From Clostridiales bacterium (GTDB lineage Bacteria > Bacillota > Clostridia > Lachnospirales > Lachnospiraceae), in contig DYCJ01000089.1 in the NCBI GenBank assembly GCA_019418195.1, positions 1-8,836 of the forward strand: a DNA stretch of 8,836 bases, read 5' to 3'. The notes under the pieces are model-generated. The model saw nothing but the letters and a program-made list of their open reading frames with translations. It made no database searches and was not told the origin of the DNA. A program made the translations under genes and the position numbers. Positions 7,155-8,836 of the stretch are shown one piece after another. The number at the start of each line of letters is the position of its first letter. The first letter of the stretch is position 1.

Positions 7155-7964
7155 ATGAAAGAAAGCAGCATAAAATTAGGATTTATCGGAACAGGAAACA
7201 TGGCGGGGGCCATTATGGGCGGCATCATTAAAAATGAGATCTTCCGGCCGGATCAGATCATCGGCGCCGATATATCTCCTGCAGGACGCGACAGGGTGAA
7301 AGATACCTATGGCATCCATGTGACAGGGAATAACCGTGAGGCAGCTGAGAAATCAGAGGTCCTGATCCTCTCCGTGAAACCCCAGTATTATGCGGATGCC
7401 ATCGCTGAGATCAAAGACTGTGTAAGCGAGGACCAGCTTATCATAACGATCGCTCCGGGCAAGACGCTTTCGTGGCTTGAAGAGCAGTTTGGAAAACCGG
7501 TAAAGATCGTGCGCACGATGCCGAACACACCTGCTCTCGTGGGAGAGGGAATGACAGCAGCATGCACAAATCAGTATGTGACAGAAGAGGAAAAAGAGTA
7601 TGCGCTTAAGATCCTCAGCTCATTTGGAAAAGTAGAGATCGTGCCGGAACATCTGATCGATGCCGTTGTGGCAGTGAGCGGAAGTTCACCGGCTTATGTA
7701 TTTATGTTCATCGAGGCAATGGCAGATGCTGCGGTCGCGGAGGGGATGCCCCGGCCGCAGGCATACCAGTTTGCAGCCCAGGCAGTGTACGGCAGTGCAA
7801 AGATGGTTCTGGAGACAGGAAAACATCCCGGTGAGCTAAAAGACATGGTATGCTCCCCGGCGGGAACAACTATCGAGGCAGTCAGAGTTCTTGAAGAAAA
7901 AGGATTCCGCAGCGCCGTTATCGAGGCGATGAAAGCCTGCGCAGATGTATCCAGAAATATGTGA
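7155..7964 (+). CDS. proC: Pyrroline-5-carboxylate reductase
   Basis: This 269-residue cytoplasmic enzyme catalyses the last step of proline synthesis, reducing 1-pyrroline-5-carboxylate with NAD(P)H. The Rossmann nucleotide-binding loop is GFIGTGNMAGAI (9-20). RTMPNTPALVGEGMTA (120-135) is the conserved central segment. VAVSGSSPAYVF and the following EAMADAAVAEGMPR (172-200), together with VCSPAGTTIEAV (232-243), form the C-terminal dimer and active-site signature. Length and motifs are normal. The ATG at 7155 is chosen because AAGGAGA (7138-7144) precedes it by 10 bases and the protein then starts at the expected point before the Rossmann strand; earlier in-frame starts would overlap acyP. 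proA and proB are not in the window. Confidence 0.96.
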   Translation: MKESSIKLGFIGTGNMAGAIMGGIIKNEIFRPDQIIGADISPAGRDRVKDTYGIHVTGNNREAAEKSEVLILSVKPQYYADAIAEIKDCVSEDQLIITIAPGKTLSWLEEQFGKPVKIVRTMPNTPALVGEGMTAACTNQYVTEEEKEYALKILSSFGKVEIVPEHLIDAVVAVSGSSPAYVFMFIEAMADAAVAEGMPRPQAYQFAAQAVYGSAKMVLETGKHPGELKDMVCSPAGTTIEAVRVLEEKGFRSAVIEAMKACADVSRNM

Positions 7965-7969
7965 GAAAA

Positions 7970-7981
7970 GTCTGCGCAGAC
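7970..7981 (+). repeat. 12-bp perfect palindrome between proC and trxB
   Basis: GTCTGCGCAGAC is self-complementary with no central spacer, so it is better suited to a DNA-binding dimer than to an RNA hairpin. It begins 6 bases after the proC stop and 49 bases before the trxB start. No T-run follows, so it is not a terminator. Its core CTGCGCAG also occurs at 4713-4720 in the second regulator repeat and at 7937-7944 in the end of proC. Function is unproven and chance is possible. Confidence 0.35.
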
Positions 7982-8018
7982 AGTACTGCGTTGAATCTGC
8001 GGAAAGGAAAGGATATAT

Positions 8019-8836
8019 ATGGAGAAGAGAGAAACTATCTTTGATATAGGAATAATCGGCGGCGGAACCGCCGGAATGACAGCTGCAATATACGGGCAGC
8101 GCGCGGGTAAACAGACAATCATTATCGAAGGAAGTACGTTCGGCGGTCAGATCACATCTTCACCGAATGTAGAAAATTATCCCGGAATTGCCAGTGTGAG
8201 CGGCAGCGAGTTTTCTATGAACCTTCTGGATCAGGCGACAAAGCTGGGCGCTGAGACAGTGATGGAGCAGGTGACGGGGATCCGCGATGAGGGCAGCGTC
8301 AAGGTTATCAAAACTACAGGAAAAGAATATCCCTGCAGGAGCATTATCCTGGCAACCGGTGTGACCCACCGACATCTCGGCGTGCCCAATGAGGAACGGC
8401 TGACCGGGGCAGGGGTATCTTACTGCGCTACATGTGACGGTATGTTTTTCAGGGGAAAGGATGTGGCTGTAGTAGGAGGAGGAAGCACAGCGCTCCAGGA
8501 TGCGGAATTCCTTTCAAATTACTGCAGAAAAGTATATCTTATCCACCGCAGAGATGAATTCCGCGGCGAGGACAGTATCGTAAAAAGGCTTGAAAATAAA
8601 GAAAATGTAGAATTTATACTGAGTACTACTGTAAAAGATATTATCGGAGAAAATTCAGTCGAGCGGCTGATCCTGAACAATAAGAAGACAGGCAAGGAAT
8701 TTAAACTGGAAGTATCCGGCGTATTCATCGCTGTGGGGCAGATCCCGCAGAACGAAGTGTTTGCTGATGTTGTAAAACTGGACGGAAGCGGCTTTATCCT
8801 CGCGGCTGAGGACTGTTTCACATCACATCCCGGTAT
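8019..8836 (+). CDS. trxB: Thioredoxin reductase (NADPH type), 3' end outside window
   Basis: The first 272 codons are present and the frame is open to the window end; complete family members have about 305-315 residues. It is an FAD enzyme that passes electrons from NADPH to thioredoxin in the cytoplasm. Visible features are the FAD-binding loop GIIGGGTAGM (11-20), the redox pair in YCATCDG (C136, C139), a nucleotide-binding loop VVGGGSTALQDA (151-162), and HRRDEFR (176-182), whose arginines normally hold the NADPH phosphate. These argue against the ferredoxin- or deazaflavin-linked clostridial variants. The C-terminal GD-type FAD motif would lie just beyond the cut, after TSHPG. The ATG at 8019 is preceded by AAAGGAAAGGA. 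The 54-base gap from proC holds a short palindrome and no terminator, so it may be in an operon with proC. Confidence 0.94.
   Translation, partial: MEKRETIFDIGIIGGGTAGMTAAIYGQRAGKQTIIIEGSTFGGQITSSPNVENYPGIASVSGSEFSMNLLDQATKLGAETVMEQVTGIRDEGSVKVIKTTGKEYPCRSIILATGVTHRHLGVPNEERLTGAGVSYCATCDGMFFRGKDVAVVGGGSTALQDAEFLSNYCRKVYLIHRRDEFRGEDSIVKRLENKENVEFILSTTVKDIIGENSVERLILNNKKTGKEFKLEVSGVFIAVGQIPQNEVFADVVKLDGSGFILAAEDCFTSHPG

Noticed and set aside
7991..8019. TTGAAT and TATATA at 17-bp spacing, resembling a trxB promoter
   Set aside because: The -10 candidate overlaps the trxB ATG, so transcription would start inside the coding region; it cannot serve the start with the good ribosome binding site.

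Overview
The window looks like a chromosomal piece from a Gram-positive gut anaerobe of the Clostridia, most likely Lachnospiraceae. This is inferred from strong AGGAGG-type ribosome binding sites, a roughly balanced GC content, tight operons, a large membrane-anchored glycoside hydrolase family 3 (GH3) protein with its two domains in swapped order, and a LytTR/GHKL two-component pair of a type common in that group. Species cannot be assigned by eye. All recognised genes lie on the + strand.

Region 1 (1-4615) is a carbohydrate-use operon. It contains the 3' half of a GPH-family (MelB-like) sugar symporter, a 1044-residue GH3 protein anchored in the membrane at both ends, and a 157-residue four-helix membrane protein of unknown function whose ribosome binding site lies inside the GH3 gene. 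It closes with a clear intrinsic terminator (4566-4615). The simplest reading is that the GH3 enzyme works on a glycoside outside the membrane, the transporter imports the product, and the small membrane protein assists one of them.

Region 2 (4616-6789) starts with an extended -10 promoter. A perfect 19-bp palindrome directly follows the -10 box, and a partial second copy sits exactly 42 bp further on. These precede a LytTR response regulator and a GHKL sensor kinase that overlap by 4 bp (ATGA). No AgrB/AgrD-type peptide genes are present, so the signal is unknown.

Region 3 (6790-8836) holds housekeeping genes in the same direction: acylphosphatase (acyP), pyrroline-5-carboxylate reductase (proC), and the first ~272 codons of thioredoxin reductase (trxB), which runs off the end. 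No terminator was seen between the kinase and trxB, so partial co-transcription with the two-component genes is possible.

The points most worth following up are the paired palindromes at the regulator promoter and the GH3 protein, whose usual substrate-binding DGP motif reads NEG although the likely nucleophile is kept. No mobile element, CRISPR array, tRNA or rRNA was recognised, and no gene-free stretch exceeds about 210 bases.
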